DNA of 64,000 bases from Clostridium cavendishii DSM 21758 (GCF_900141845.1 NZ_FQZB01000004.1:62001-126000), one strand, 5' to 3'. Numbered from the stretch's first letter, positions 9,114 through 18,770 are shown. Notes: a model not told the origin generated them from the letters alone. Program-made: numbers and translations.

Positions 9114-11195
9114 ATGCGAAGAGAGTATATTAATTATCCTTCTGATCTACCAGTTACCATATCCTATGTTAGCATTAAGGAATATCCAATTCATTGGCAT
9201 AATTCAATTGAAATACTTTTTGTTCTTAAAGGAAGTATAACTGTAAGTGTGGATACAGATAATTACGAACTTATGGATAGGGAGCTTGAAATAATTAATG
9301 TGGATGAAGCTCATAGAATATATTCAAGTAATGATGACAATAGAGTTTTGATTTTTCATATAGATCCTTATTTTTTTGAGAAATATTACAGTGATATTGA
9401 AAATATGGTTTTTTACACTAACAGTAGTGATGATGGTGCCCAAGAATCTGAAAAATATGATGTATTAAGAACATTTTTAGCTATAATTCTTTGTGAATTT
9501 ATTCAAAGAGGTGATAATTTTGATGAGGAAATAGAATCTACATTAGTTAATTTACTTTATCATCTAATTAATAATTTTCATTATCTAATGTATGAAAAAG
9601 AAGATTTAAAAGAAAATGAAGAACAATTAGAAAGATATCACAGAATAGCTAAGTTTATTTTTAATAACTACAATAATAACATTACTCTTCAAGATATAGC
9701 GAAGAAAGAGTTTCTAAGTACTCATTATCTTTCTCATGAAATAAAATCTGCTATTGGTTATAGTTTTACTGACCTTATCAATTTAACAAGAATCGAGGAA
9801 TCTGTTAAGTTACTTTTGGATACAGATAAGACATTATCAGAAATTAGTGAGGATGTTGGTTTTTCGCATACTAGATATTTTAATAAACATTTTAAAAATT
9901 ATTATAAATGTACACCTCTACAATATAGAAAAAAATACAAAGTTAATGAGGCAAATTTTGAAAAACAAAAAAAATTAGAACTTTTACTCTTACCTGATAG
10001 TATTAACTATTTAAACTATTATCTTGAAGACTATGATAGATTCAATTATGAAAATAAAATTACTAAAATAAATATAGATATGGCGAGTGATTTAGGTGAG
10101 TTTAATAAGACTTTTAAAGAATGTCTAAATGTAGGCGATGCTTTTGATTTACTTATTGAAGATAATAAGGATATTCTAGATGAGTTACAGGAAGAAATAG
10201 GCTTCAATTTTGTAAGGTTACTTAATGTATTTTCTAAAGATATGGGAATCTTTCCAGGAGCTAAATTTTATAATTTCAATAGAGCCTGTGATGTTTTTGA
10301 ATATGTAGAAAATCTTAATTTGAAACCACTTATAATATTAGATGACACCGGTTTTACAGAAGATGAATTTATTGAAGTAATAGTTTCATTTTTAGATTAT
10401 TTTAACGAACTTGAAATAATAGACCTATCTTCCTTTAAGTTTCAGTTCTCTATATCTATGAATGAAAATATAAGAAACAACTTAACTAACTTATTAGAAA
10501 ATGAATACAATTTAGAGATTCTAACCGATAATTTTTTTGTTTCAAATAGTATAGATTTAATTTATGATACTGCCTATATGCTACCTTTTATAATTTATAA
10601 TACTTTAAATTATAAAAACGATTTAGCTTTTTTAAGAGCTTTCGATGTTTTAGATAGGCAAATAAATCTTACAAATGAAGTGTTTTTCGGTTATCCCGGT
10701 CTTGTTAATGATAAAGGAATTAAAAAACCAGCATACTATGCTTACTATCTTTTAAATAAGTTAGGAGATACCCTTGTATCTCAAGGTGAAGACTATATAG
10801 TAACTAAAAATGACTCTGAATATCAAATACTTATATATAGCTATAATGAAGAACTTAATAATTTAGTCCCTTTTAATAGTTTTTCAAAACTTAGAGGTGT
10901 TAAAAATACAGCAGAAAAAAAGATTTCTTTAAATATAACAAATATAAATAACGATACTATAATGACAAAATATGAAATAAGTGAGACCTTTGGTTCTTCT
11001 TTTAATTATTGGAAATCAATGGGGAAACCTAAAAGACTTAGCAAGGAAGAAAAAGAAATACTTCATAAAGCATCGTTTCCTAAAATTGATTTTAAATATA
11101 ACAAAAAAAGTACAGTTCTAAACTTACAAACTAAACTTATAGGCTATGGATCACAACTAATTATACTAAAAGAAGTACAAAAACACCTTAAATAA
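9114..11195 (+). CDS. AraC-family regulator with degenerate GH39-like C-terminal domain
   Basis: A 693-residue fusion. An N-terminal cupin ligand-binding domain (about 10-100; 'HWHNSIEILFVLKG') is followed by an AraC/XylS double helix-turn-helix (about 185-280; 'IAKKEFLSTHYLSHEIK' and 'VGFSHTRYFNKHFK'). A long C-terminal region (about 285-690) resembles a GH39 beta-xylosidase fold, best seen in 'GYPGLVNDKGIKKPAYYAYY' followed by a beta-domain. Catalytic Glu motifs are not obvious, so the last domain probably senses a sugar rather than cleaving one. ATG at 9114 sits behind AAAGGAG; an upstream TTG overlaps that site. The gene is monocistronic with no sugar genes next to it. Confidence 0.85.
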   Translation: MRREYINYPSDLPVTISYVSIKEYPIHWHNSIEILFVLKGSITVSVDTDNYELMDRELEIINVDEAHRIYSSNDDNRVLIFHIDPYFFEKYYSDIENMVFYTNSSDDGAQESEKYDVLRTFLAIILCEFIQRGDNFDEEIESTLVNLLYHLINNFHYLMYEKEDLKENEEQLERYHRIAKFIFNNYNNNITLQDIAKKEFLSTHYLSHEIKSAIGYSFTDLINLTRIEESVKLLLDTDKTLSEISEDVGFSHTRYFNKHFKNYYKCTPLQYRKKYKVNEANFEKQKKLELLLLPDSINYLNYYLEDYDRFNYENKITKINIDMASDLGEFNKTFKECLNVGDAFDLLIEDNKDILDELQEEIGFNFVRLLNVFSKDMGIFPGAKFYNFNRACDVFEYVENLNLKPLIILDDTGFTEDEFIEVIVSFLDYFNELEIIDLSSFKFQFSISMNENIRNNLTNLLENEYNLEILTDNFFVSNSIDLIYDTAYMLPFIIYNTLNYKNDLAFLRAFDVLDRQINLTNEVFFGYPGLVNDKGIKKPAYYAYYLLNKLGDTLVSQGEDYIVTKNDSEYQILIYSYNEELNNLVPFNSFSKLRGVKNTAEKKISLNITNINNDTIMTKYEISETFGSSFNYWKSMGKPKRLSKEEKEILHKASFPKIDFKYNKKSTVLNLQTKLIGYGSQLIILKEVQKHLK

Positions 11196-11206
11196 GGTGT
11201 TTTTTT
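11184..11206 (+). terminator. Terminator overlapping the AraC gene stop
   Basis: ACACCTTA (11184-11191) pairs with TAAGGTGT (11193-11200) and runs into TTTTTT; the stop codon is inside the hairpin. Confidence 0.85.
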
Positions 11207-11361
11207 GCTATTTGCATATATTTGTAAAGTATATATAACCACATAATAGTACCTTTTATTGAGCATTTAAGTTAATGTTATTTTTTCATAGTATTAATAT
11301 AATAGTATTAAGAAGGTTAAATGATATTAAGAAAATAAATAGAAACGGAGTTGATATTAAT

Positions 11362-11466
11362 ATGAAAAATATGAAAAAGTTTTTAAAACCAGTTAATTTA
11401 AATTGTTTTAATTCGAGGTGGAGTTTATGGGAATGGACAGTAGAATTTTTACTAACGGGAAAATAA
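11362..11466 (+). other. Possible leader peptide overlapping the MATE gene
   Basis: An in-frame ATG at 11362 behind CGGAG opens a 34-residue reading frame (starting MKNMKKFLKPVN) that runs through the MATE start in another frame and stops 40 bases inside the exporter. It may be chance; if translated it could couple or control translation of the exporter. Confidence 0.25.
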
Positions 11467-12905
11467 GCAAAATCCTTTTAAAATTTGCTATACCAGCCGT
11501 TATATCTCTCCTAGTTCTAGAGCTTTATAATATGGTAGACACCCTATTTGTTGGCATATATATAGGTCCTGATGCTATTGGTGCACTTACAATTGCCTTT
11601 CCAATTCAAAGATTATTGATTGCCGTAGGTATGCTTATAGCTATTGGTACATCAAGTTTAGTCTCTAGAAACCTAGGTGAAAATAACCTAAAAGCTTTAA
11701 AAAATACAATTCTAAATGCATTTTTAATAACTGGTTTATCTTTAACAACTTTATCATTACTTATATATATTTTTAAAAATAAAATAATTTATTTCTTAGG
11801 CGCTAGTTCTACTATTTTTCCTTATGCTGATAATTATATTTCAGTAATATTAATAGGTGGTATTTTTCAATGCTTAACAGTAGTACTATGCTATATTATG
11901 ACAGCCCTTGGTAATACTAAAATAACTCTTTATGCAAATTCTTTAGGAGCAATAATTAATATTTTTATAAATTATCTTCTTGTTGCTATTCTTGGTTTTG
12001 GAGTTATTGGCGCAGCCATAGCAACAGTCATCTCTCAAGCCATAGGTTTTGCTTTCACACTTTATAAGTTTAAACCTATAAAGAAATCCTTTAATTTAAG
12101 CTTCTCCTTAAAAAGTATGAAGCTGTCTATAAATAAAGGTATTCTAATATCTATATTCATAATTGGATTTTCTAGTTTTATTATAGAAATTTCTGATGCA
12201 ATAGTTGCTGTTATATTAAATAATTTATTAGCTTATAATGGTGGTGACGAAGCCATTATCATTATAGGTATAGTAACTAAAGTAAGTATGTTTATGTTTA
12301 TAACAATAATTGGTATAAGTTCTGCTATGCAACCTATTGTTGCTTTTAGTTTTGGAGCTTCTGACAAGCTTAAGGTTCGTGAAGCACTTATAACTTCTAT
12401 AAAAGCAGTAAGCCTTTCTTCTGTAGCTCTATGGCTTATATTAATGATTTTTTCAAAACAAATCATCGGCTTCTTTTTAAAAGATTTAACTCTTTTAAAT
12501 GATACTGTATTAGCCTTTAGAATATGTATATCTTTACTTCCTTCTGTAAGTATTTATTATATATGTATTTATTATTACCAAGCTATTGGTAAAGCTAAAT
12601 TAAGCTTTATTTTATCACTTTATAGACAACTTATTGTTTTTATTCCACTTGCTACAATATTAACTATTAAATTTGGAGTAATGGGAGCTTTAATAAGTTA
12701 TCCTATAGCTGATTTTATATCTTGCTTAACATCAATTTATTTTATATTAAAAGCTTTGAATTTAAATCCTTTAAAATACACTTTAAATCTTATGAACTTA
12801 TTTAATAAATATAGAATAAATAACATAACTTTTTCAAAAATTGAATCATCCGAAAATAAAGAATTAGTTTCTAATAAATATATAAAAGATACTGCATACA
12901 CATAA
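11427..12905 (+). CDS. MATE family efflux transporter
   Basis: A 492-residue integral membrane protein with about 12 hydrophobic segments in two repeats. The opening 'KILLKFAIPAVISLLVLELYNMVDTLFVG' type segment and 'GALTIAFP' are classic for the MATE (MatE) family, which exports drugs or metabolites by Na+ or H+ antiport. ATG at 11427 is preferred, following GAGGTGGAG; an in-frame GTG at 11418 would overlap the ribosome site. It is monocistronic. The substrate cannot be inferred. Confidence 0.92.
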   Translation: MGMDSRIFTNGKISKILLKFAIPAVISLLVLELYNMVDTLFVGIYIGPDAIGALTIAFPIQRLLIAVGMLIAIGTSSLVSRNLGENNLKALKNTILNAFLITGLSLTTLSLLIYIFKNKIIYFLGASSTIFPYADNYISVILIGGIFQCLTVVLCYIMTALGNTKITLYANSLGAIINIFINYLLVAILGFGVIGAAIATVISQAIGFAFTLYKFKPIKKSFNLSFSLKSMKLSINKGILISIFIIGFSSFIIEISDAIVAVILNNLLAYNGGDEAIIIIGIVTKVSMFMFITIIGISSAMQPIVAFSFGASDKLKVREALITSIKAVSLSSVALWLILMIFSKQIIGFFLKDLTLLNDTVLAFRICISLLPSVSIYYICIYYYQAIGKAKLSFILSLYRQLIVFIPLATILTIKFGVMGALISYPIADFISCLTSIYFILKALNLNPLKYTLNLMNLFNKYRINNITFSKIESSENKELVSNKYIKDTAYT

Positions 12906-12967
12906 CATATTTAAATTGAAAATCAGAATTAAAAGCTATAATACTGGTTTAAATAGAAAAATATAAT

Positions 12968-13004
12968 GCTATTGGTGAACATTCGTTTACTAATAGCTTC
13001 TTTT
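12968..13004 (+). terminator. Terminator after the MATE gene
   Basis: A 13-bp stem with two G-U pairs (12968-12980 with 12985-12997), a 4-base loop, then TTCTTTT. Confidence 0.85.
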
Positions 13005-13014
13005 AATATATATG

Positions 13015-13056
13015 AAAAAGGAGCTATATCAAAATTTTGATATAATCTCCTTTTTT
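13015..13056. terminator. Bidirectional terminator before the XRE-TPR genes
   Basis: AAAAAGGAG..TATATCAAAA and TTTTGATATA..CTCCTTTTTT pair over the whole 42 bases, with A- and T-runs at the ends, closing the minus-strand operon that ends at 13061. Confidence 0.8.
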
Positions 13057-13060
13057 AGTT

Positions 13061-14323
13061 TTAATTATTCATAATCTTTTCTAGTCTCATAGCTAACGTA
13101 AAATATCTTAAGGAATCTCTTAAATCACCTATTACATGATACATATTTGCCATTTCAAGATATCTATCATATTTTTCTTTCTTATTTCCAAATTTCATAA
13201 GGGCGTCTGTAGATAAATTCATATACATCTCCCCTTGTGTAAAATCTCCTAATATTCGAGAAACTATACCTTTAAAATAGTAAGCCTTTTCCACTAGTCT
13301 TATATTATCAAGTTCTATCGCTATATCACAAGCTTCATCACAAAGAATTTTAGACTTGTTTATTTCATTATTTCCTATTAAAGTCTTAATTACTTTTAAT
13401 AAAAATTCCACATATTCTTCATTATTATCCTTATTAATAGCGCTTAATGCTTCATCTATTTCTTTTAAAGCTTCATCTTTATCCCCAAACTGAAAGAATG
13501 AAAGTGCAATATTAAATTTAACCTTAGCTAAAATAACTTTATTATCTTTTAAGCATTCTTCCATTTTATTATATTTAGATCTATCCTCATACAAAATCTT
13601 TGGATTTAATAATATACTTAATGCATATATCTTTCCTTCTAACTTTGTATCAGTCACATTCGGAAATATTTGTTTTATCTCTTCTATAATCATATTTAAC
13701 TTTTCAAAGTTATTTAAATAATAATAACATTTTCCTTCAAAAACCTTTAAATTCCCATAATAATTTATATCATCATAAATTATATTTTGTTCCATCAGGT
13801 ATATATACAATCTTTCTAAATACATAAGAGCTTCCCTATATTGTTCAGTCTTAAAAAAATATTTACTTATATCCTCAAAAAATATTTTACTTAACTCTAA
13901 GTTTTTTTCATATGCTCCGTAATACTTATAAAATATATTAGATATACTTGCAAAATCCCTATGCTCCATATACACAAGCACTAAAATATGTATTAATTTA
14001 AATGCTTCTTTATAGTATTCTTTGGATTCAGCATATTCTATATAATATTTAAGTTCCTCAACATCAAGCTTTCTCTTTTCTAATTTTTCCGCTTTTTTTA
14101 TATATTCATGAAGCTGATATTCATCATTTTGTATTAAATAATTTATATCTAAATCTAAAGTTTCAGAAATTATTTCTAGTATCCATTGTTCTGGAACTAT
14201 CTTATCATTTTCTATGCAACTCATTTTAGATATAGATATTTTATCTTTACAAAGCTCTTTTAATGTTATTCCCTTATATATTCTAGCTCTTTTAATCTTC
14301 TCTCCAGTTGATAATATCTCCAT
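13061..14323 (-). CDS. XRE helix-turn-helix regulator with TPR repeats (second of a pair)
   Basis: A 420-residue protein with an N-terminal XRE-type helix-turn-helix (about 7-65; 'GEKIKRARIYKGITLKELC') and an all-alpha C-terminal region (about 75-415) of tetratricopeptide-like repeats. This is the architecture of RRNPP-type and clostridial TPR regulators. It starts 24 bases after the stop of its paralogue and shares the same opening MEILS-GEKIKR. The HTH is less canonical than that of the paralogue. Peptide control is possible but no pheromone gene is seen beside it. Confidence 0.83.
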   Translation of the reverse strand: MEILSTGEKIKRARIYKGITLKELCKDKISISKMSCIENDKIVPEQWILEIISETLDLDINYLIQNDEYQLHEYIKKAEKLEKRKLDVEELKYYIEYAESKEYYKEAFKLIHILVLVYMEHRDFASISNIFYKYYGAYEKNLELSKIFFEDISKYFFKTEQYREALMYLERLYIYLMEQNIIYDDINYYGNLKVFEGKCYYYLNNFEKLNMIIEEIKQIFPNVTDTKLEGKIYALSILLNPKILYEDRSKYNKMEECLKDNKVILAKVKFNIALSFFQFGDKDEALKEIDEALSAINKDNNEEYVEFLLKVIKTLIGNNEINKSKILCDEACDIAIELDNIRLVEKAYYFKGIVSRILGDFTQGEMYMNLSTDALMKFGNKKEKYDRYLEMANMYHVIGDLRDSLRYFTLAMRLEKIMNN

Positions 14324-14347
14324 GCTACACTCACCTTTGTTTACTAT

Positions 14348-15649
14348 CTAATTTTTTATTATTCCAACCTTTCTAAACAACTTTACTCCTTCATCTAAAT
14401 ATGTTGCTGCCTCAAATTCTCTTTTATTATCTAAATAAAATTTACCAATCATTATAGCAATTTCGGCTCTTTGTTTATCTAAATCATTATTTTTTGCAAA
14501 ATTATAAGTATCTATAAGTACTATTTCTGCTTCTTTTAAATTTTCTTTTATCATATTAAGTCTAAACTTTACTATATTATATTGTATGAATTCTTCTATA
14601 TCGTCAAGTTTTAATAATTGATTTATCTGTTCCAAAGTTTTAGTACAACTTGCTATATCTTTTAATTTTATATAGTTTTCACAAATATTTAAAAGTGTTT
14701 CAATAAGTCCCTTGTCGTTATTTTCTTCTCTTATTTTCTTTGCCTTATCAAAATGTATAAAAGATTCTTCTAAATTTTCAAATTCATAAAATAACTTTCC
14801 AAGAGAATTCTCTATATTTGATATATTTCTACTATCATTTAGCTCTTTATAAATACTAAGTGTTTTTTTAGAATATTTAATAGCGTTCTCTAAATCACCT
14901 TCTTTATTATATTGCTCTGCTAGTAGCATTAATGTTTTTGCATATTCTTCCCTATTATATATTTTTGCAAATTTTTCTTTTGCTAAAAAAGAATAGTTCA
15001 TAGCATTTCTTAAATCTTCTACATGAAAATAAGTTTTTGAAAGATAATAATATATTTCTCCAAGTATGAAATCTTCACCTAAATTATTATCTAAATAAAG
15101 TTTTTCTGCTTGTTTTAAATATGTATTAGCTGAATGATATGCCTTCATTATAAATGTTATCTTTCCAAGGTTTAAAAATGTTTTTACAATTTCCTCTTGA
15201 TTATTGTTTTTTATAAATATAACGTTTGCTGAAAGAAAAAATTGTTGTGCTAATATATTCTCATCTTGCTTCATGTAAATTTCAGCTCTTAAATATAAAT
15301 TTTTAGCTTTTCTAAAATCTAAATTATACTTTTCTGCATAATATAGTGCTTGTTCAATATATTTTTCACCAGTTAATATATCATTATTTAATATATTAGC
15401 TTCAGCTATTTGTTCATAGTATATACATATTTTTTCTGCTTGAGTTTCTTCTGACTCCATTAAATATTCTACTGAAGTTTTTAATGTAGTTGCTAAATAC
15501 TCTAAAAGATCCATAGATGGGTTTGATCTCCCAGATTCAACAAGACTTATTTGTCCTGGAGTAATCCTATCACCAGCTAAATCTTTTAATGTCATACCTA
15601 ATTCTTTTCTTCTACGCTTAATTTTTTCTCCTAATGACAAAATTTCCAT
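14348..15649 (-). CDS. XRE helix-turn-helix regulator with TPR repeats (first of a pair)
   Basis: A 433-residue protein: XRE helix-turn-helix at about 7-65 ('RRKELGMTLKDLAGDRITPGQ', then 'SLVESGRSNPS'), followed by many TPR-like repeats to the C-terminus. It is first in the two-gene operon with the paralogue at 13061. The HTH is a good match to canonical DNA-binding domains, so this copy is probably the stronger DNA binder. The target genes are unknown. Confidence 0.86.
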   Translation of the reverse strand: MEILSLGEKIKRRRKELGMTLKDLAGDRITPGQISLVESGRSNPSMDLLEYLATTLKTSVEYLMESEETQAEKICIYYEQIAEANILNNDILTGEKYIEQALYYAEKYNLDFRKAKNLYLRAEIYMKQDENILAQQFFLSANVIFIKNNNQEEIVKTFLNLGKITFIMKAYHSANTYLKQAEKLYLDNNLGEDFILGEIYYYLSKTYFHVEDLRNAMNYSFLAKEKFAKIYNREEYAKTLMLLAEQYNKEGDLENAIKYSKKTLSIYKELNDSRNISNIENSLGKLFYEFENLEESFIHFDKAKKIREENNDKGLIETLLNICENYIKLKDIASCTKTLEQINQLLKLDDIEEFIQYNIVKFRLNMIKENLKEAEIVLIDTYNFAKNNDLDKQRAEIAIMIGKFYLDNKREFEAATYLDEGVKLFRKVGIIKN

Positions 15650-15804
15650 AACCCAATCTTCCTTTTCATTTTTCCATTTTTATATTATTATGTATAGATT
15701 ATAACATAATAATATAAAAAATATGAACTTTTTTCTTTATTTTCTCTACTATTTTAACATAAATATTAAACTTTTAAAAAAAATATTATATATTATAAAA
15801 AAAT

Positions 15805-15848
15805 AAAAGACATTCACAAATGTTTTGCCAATAAGTTGAATGCCTTTT
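15805..15848. terminator. Terminator after the YtxH gene
   Basis: AAAAGACATTCA (15805-15816) pairs with TGAATGCCTTTT (15837-15848) with one wobble or mismatch; on the minus strand the stem is followed by ATTTTTTT. Confidence 0.7.
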
Positions 15849-15861
15849 ATTATTTAATTAA

Positions 15862-16035
15862 TTATTTCATAAAATTAAGAACATTATCATATGTATCATC
15901 AGCCATACTCATGACCTTTTTTCTAGCTCTTTTTAATGTCTTTTGAGTTTTTCTGTCTAAGTTAGGAGATACCATCATACCGACAGTAGCACCTAATATG
16001 GCGCCAGTAGTTAAACCAGTTAATAATTTACCCAT
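15862..16035 (-). CDS. YtxH-like small membrane protein
   Basis: A 57-residue protein with one hydrophobic glycine-rich segment ('GLTTGAILGATVGMMVSP') followed by a basic region (KTQKTLKRARKK), the pattern of YtxH-family proteins. ATG at 16035 follows AAAAGAGGTG; the in-frame GTG nine bases upstream is part of that ribosome site. Single gene with its own terminator. Family role: general-stress or envelope-associated, not well defined. Confidence 0.75.
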   Translation of the reverse strand: MGKLLTGLTTGAILGATVGMMVSPNLDRKTQKTLKRARKKVMSMADDTYDNVLNFMK

Positions 16036-16265
16036 AATTAACACCTCTTTTCAACTTGATAATGTTATCTTATGTATATTTTAAGTTTTTATAATAAAAA
16101 TAGTGTTATTATTTATAGTTTTTCTAAGGTACTTTTGGTAAGTTTATCCCTAATATAATTATATTTATTCTTATCATGATCTTTTATTAAAAAAATTAAT
16201 TTTAATACTTTAAACCTAATTTTTTAAAAATACACATTATCCCCTATATATATTTTTTATAAAAC

Positions 16266-16293
16266 AAGAGACAGATAAATTTTTCTGCCTCTT
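16266..16293 (-). terminator. Terminator after the secreted hydrolase
   Basis: AAGAGACAGA (16266-16275) pairs with TCTGCCTCTT (16284-16293) except for one position; followed on the minus strand by GTTTTATAAAAAAT. Confidence 0.65.
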
Positions 16294-16309
16294 ATTAACC
16301 TAATTAATA

Positions 16310-18328
16310 TTATTTCTTTAATAAAATAGGATTATCAAAATATTTTTGAACTTTAGTTATCCAGAAATAATAATCTGTTGGTTGATTCCCAAACTCAGGT
16401 ATAAATCCTACACCATCAGTACTATCTCCTACACCTGCACCAAATAAAACTGAAACTACACCCGAATCTCTTACCTCTTCCATATGAGAGCCCCAAGTAA
16501 CAGTATCTCCGTTAACTTTTACTTTAGGATCTTTTGCATCATTTCCTTTAAAATAATCTAGTCTGTTACCTATTCCTGGTTTAAAAGTATCTCCAAGAAA
16601 ATAAGTTGTAGATGAATCTTCAAAATTTCTTTTAACATTTGTTAAATCCTTAAACCTTTGTCCTGTATATGGACTTATATCTTCCGATGAATTTAAATGT
16701 CCTACAGGCATTTGCCAAAGTATTACTGGTAAATTAGTAGTCTCATGTAAAGTCTTTGTATATAGCAAATAGTTTGTCCACAAATCAGCGTTCCATAACC
16801 AAATAGAATTCTTAGGATCATTTGCTATATTTCCTTCACCTGCTCCGTCAAAACCATATTTGTCAATTGAAATAAAATCAGCTCCATATGTTCTAACTCC
16901 AGCATCTATATAATAATCAGCCGTTATTTTAGCAACTTTTTTTATCTCTTCTCTTCCATTTTCCCATCCATTAAATTCTGTAGAATGCATAAGTCCTCTT
17001 GGCACTACTGTACCAGAATAAGACCATATATTAAATTGCCATCCAAAATAAGCTTGTTTATAATATTTATCTGTTATATAGTTAATTGATTGAACTAGTC
17101 CTTGAACTGTATTAGGAAAATCCGGATCTTGTCCTCTTGTTAAAATACCTGTCTCATAAGCTGTATCTACTAATGCACTAACTTTATCTGCTGTTGTATT
17201 TGATTGTTGCATTACATATCCTATAAAATCAGGTTCATATATTATACCTACTGTTTCATCTTTACCGTATTGTTTACAAATATCTAAAAACAATTTTAAA
17301 TTTTTATAATAGGTTTTCATATAATCTCTGTTATTAGCATTTTGATAATCATTAGCCCAGCTTTCTCCACCAGCTGGTATATTATAATATACAAAGAATG
17401 GTATAGCACCTAACTGTAAACTATCTCTTAAGTATTTTTTTACTCTAGAACCATTACCACCTTCTGAATTTACCCAACCATCTGGCCCTGGTCCACCATT
17501 TACATATATATATCTAACATCCATTCTTTTATTTTTATAATCATTTGAAAAGTCCTTCCAAAAGTCCATATCTGTCTTTGTACTTTCACTTACAGAGCCT
17601 ATTGAAAGATAATCTGGTAATGCTGGAATAGATCCATCTGTATTTTTAACTCTTACACCAACTAACCTAGTCTCTCCAGTAGTTTCTTCTACTATTTTCA
17701 AAGAAGCTCTACCACTTTTTAAAGCATTTAATGTAATTTTATTTCCATTTAAAGAATAATTAATCACTGTATTATTATTTGTACTTAGTTTAAATTTACT
17801 ATCCTTTATTTCAGGAGTATCTAAAGTAATTTCATTTTTTCCTAAAGGAACTGTAATTTGGTTAACATTACCTTCTATATCAAATTCTTTTATAAATATT
17901 TTTGATGTTACAGATGCTTCACCAACATTTATTGTGACTACCTTACTTTTACTTGTTCCAAAAGAATTTGATAATTCTACATAATAATATAAAGTACCAC
18001 TTACAGCTTTATCTCTAATAGCTATAGTTCCTTTTTGAGGCCCTGGACTGTTATCAGTTAACTTACCTTCTTGTATTTTTTCAAATTTGCCATTAAGATT
18101 TACTTTTTCATATAGTGACCACGATGTTGCATTGTTTCCATACCACAAATTCCAGCTTATATCATAATTTCCATCATAATCTCCTTCCCATTGATTATGT
18201 TCAATTGAAGGTACGCCTGGTAATCCAGTGGCTGTTGCGAAAACATTTACATTAGGTGTCATAGTAATAAACATCATAAATACTATCATGGCTACTATTA
18301 ATTTCTTCAATTTTAATTTAAATTTCAA
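16310..18328 (-). CDS. Secreted multidomain protein, predicted TIM-barrel glycoside hydrolase
   Basis: A 672-residue exported protein from a TTG at 18328, placed right behind GGAGGGAG. A basic signal peptide (about 1-30) ends near VFATA. An Fn3/chitin-binding-like domain follows (about 35-130; 'PGVPSIEHNQWEGDYDG'), then a beta-rich linker domain (about 135-225), and a large domain (about 235-670). The large domain has features of a TIM barrel: 'MDVRYIYVNGG', 'PFFVYYNIPAG', 'VGIIYEPDFIGY', 'YGADFISIDKYGFDGAG' and 'PVILWQMPVGH'. The Glu and Asp in EPDF and the Asp in FISIDKYG are candidate catalytic residues. I do not recognise the precise glycoside hydrolase family. Monocistronic; polysaccharide or wall degradation is inference. 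Confidence 0.72.
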   Translation of the reverse strand: MKFKLKLKKLIVAMIVFMMFITMTPNVNVFATATGLPGVPSIEHNQWEGDYDGNYDISWNLWYGNNATSWSLYEKVNLNGKFEKIQEGKLTDNSPGPQKGTIAIRDKAVSGTLYYYVELSNSFGTSKSKVVTINVGEASVTSKIFIKEFDIEGNVNQITVPLGKNEITLDTPEIKDSKFKLSTNNNTVINYSLNGNKITLNALKSGRASLKIVEETTGETRLVGVRVKNTDGSIPALPDYLSIGSVSESTKTDMDFWKDFSNDYKNKRMDVRYIYVNGGPGPDGWVNSEGGNGSRVKKYLRDSLQLGAIPFFVYYNIPAGGESWANDYQNANNRDYMKTYYKNLKLFLDICKQYGKDETVGIIYEPDFIGYVMQQSNTTADKVSALVDTAYETGILTRGQDPDFPNTVQGLVQSINYITDKYYKQAYFGWQFNIWSYSGTVVPRGLMHSTEFNGWENGREEIKKVAKITADYYIDAGVRTYGADFISIDKYGFDGAGEGNIANDPKNSIWLWNADLWTNYLLYTKTLHETTNLPVILWQMPVGHLNSSEDISPYTGQRFKDLTNVKRNFEDSSTTYFLGDTFKPGIGNRLDYFKGNDAKDPKVKVNGDTVTWGSHMEEVRDSGVVSVLFGAGVGDSTDGVGFIPEFGNQPTDYYFWITKVQKYFDNPILLKK

Positions 18329-18582
18329 CTTTCTCCCTCCATCCAATTTAAATATAATCCTTAACCATACGAATAATAATTCTACTGTTTAAAATATAGA
18401 AATTCATTATTCTTTGCCTATTAGTTTGTCTGAATATTACTTCTAATCAACCTCATTAATACTATTTAAAGCTAATTTAATAATATTAACTTTTAAAATT
18501 ACTCTGTGCTTGTCCACTATTAATAAATACATTTAAAACTATATTTTATTAATAGCAGATGTACTACAAGTTTATTAACTCT

Positions 18583-18600
18583 TTATCTTAGGTCACTCAT
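18583..18600 (-). other. Five-codon ORF behind a strong ribosome site (possible leader)
   Basis: AAAGGAGG at two bases from ATG (18600) starts the minus-strand frame MSDLR followed by TAA. It lies 255 bases upstream of the hydrolase start. It may be a leader peptide or the relic of a lost gene. Confidence 0.25.
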
Positions 18601-18733
18601 TTCCTCCTTTCTAATTAAGATTTTATAACTAAAATATACCATTACAAAGATATATTGTAAACATTTAACTATTATATAAATTATAACCTTTAATGAATTC
18701 CTAAATTATCAATCTCTTGAGTTAAAAAACAAA

Positions 18734-18770
18734 AAAATATTAGTTTTTCTTTGAGGAAAACTAATATTTT
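18734..18770 (-). terminator. Terminator after the RNase H gene
   Basis: A perfect 14-bp stem (18734-18747 with 18757-18770) followed on the minus strand by TTTGTTTTTT. Confidence 0.85.

Noticed and set aside
11275..11466. 63-residue frame ahead of the MATE gene
   Set aside because: The 5' part has no ribosome site and the 3' part overlaps the exporter start; only the short ATG at 11362 is kept as a weak leader candidate.
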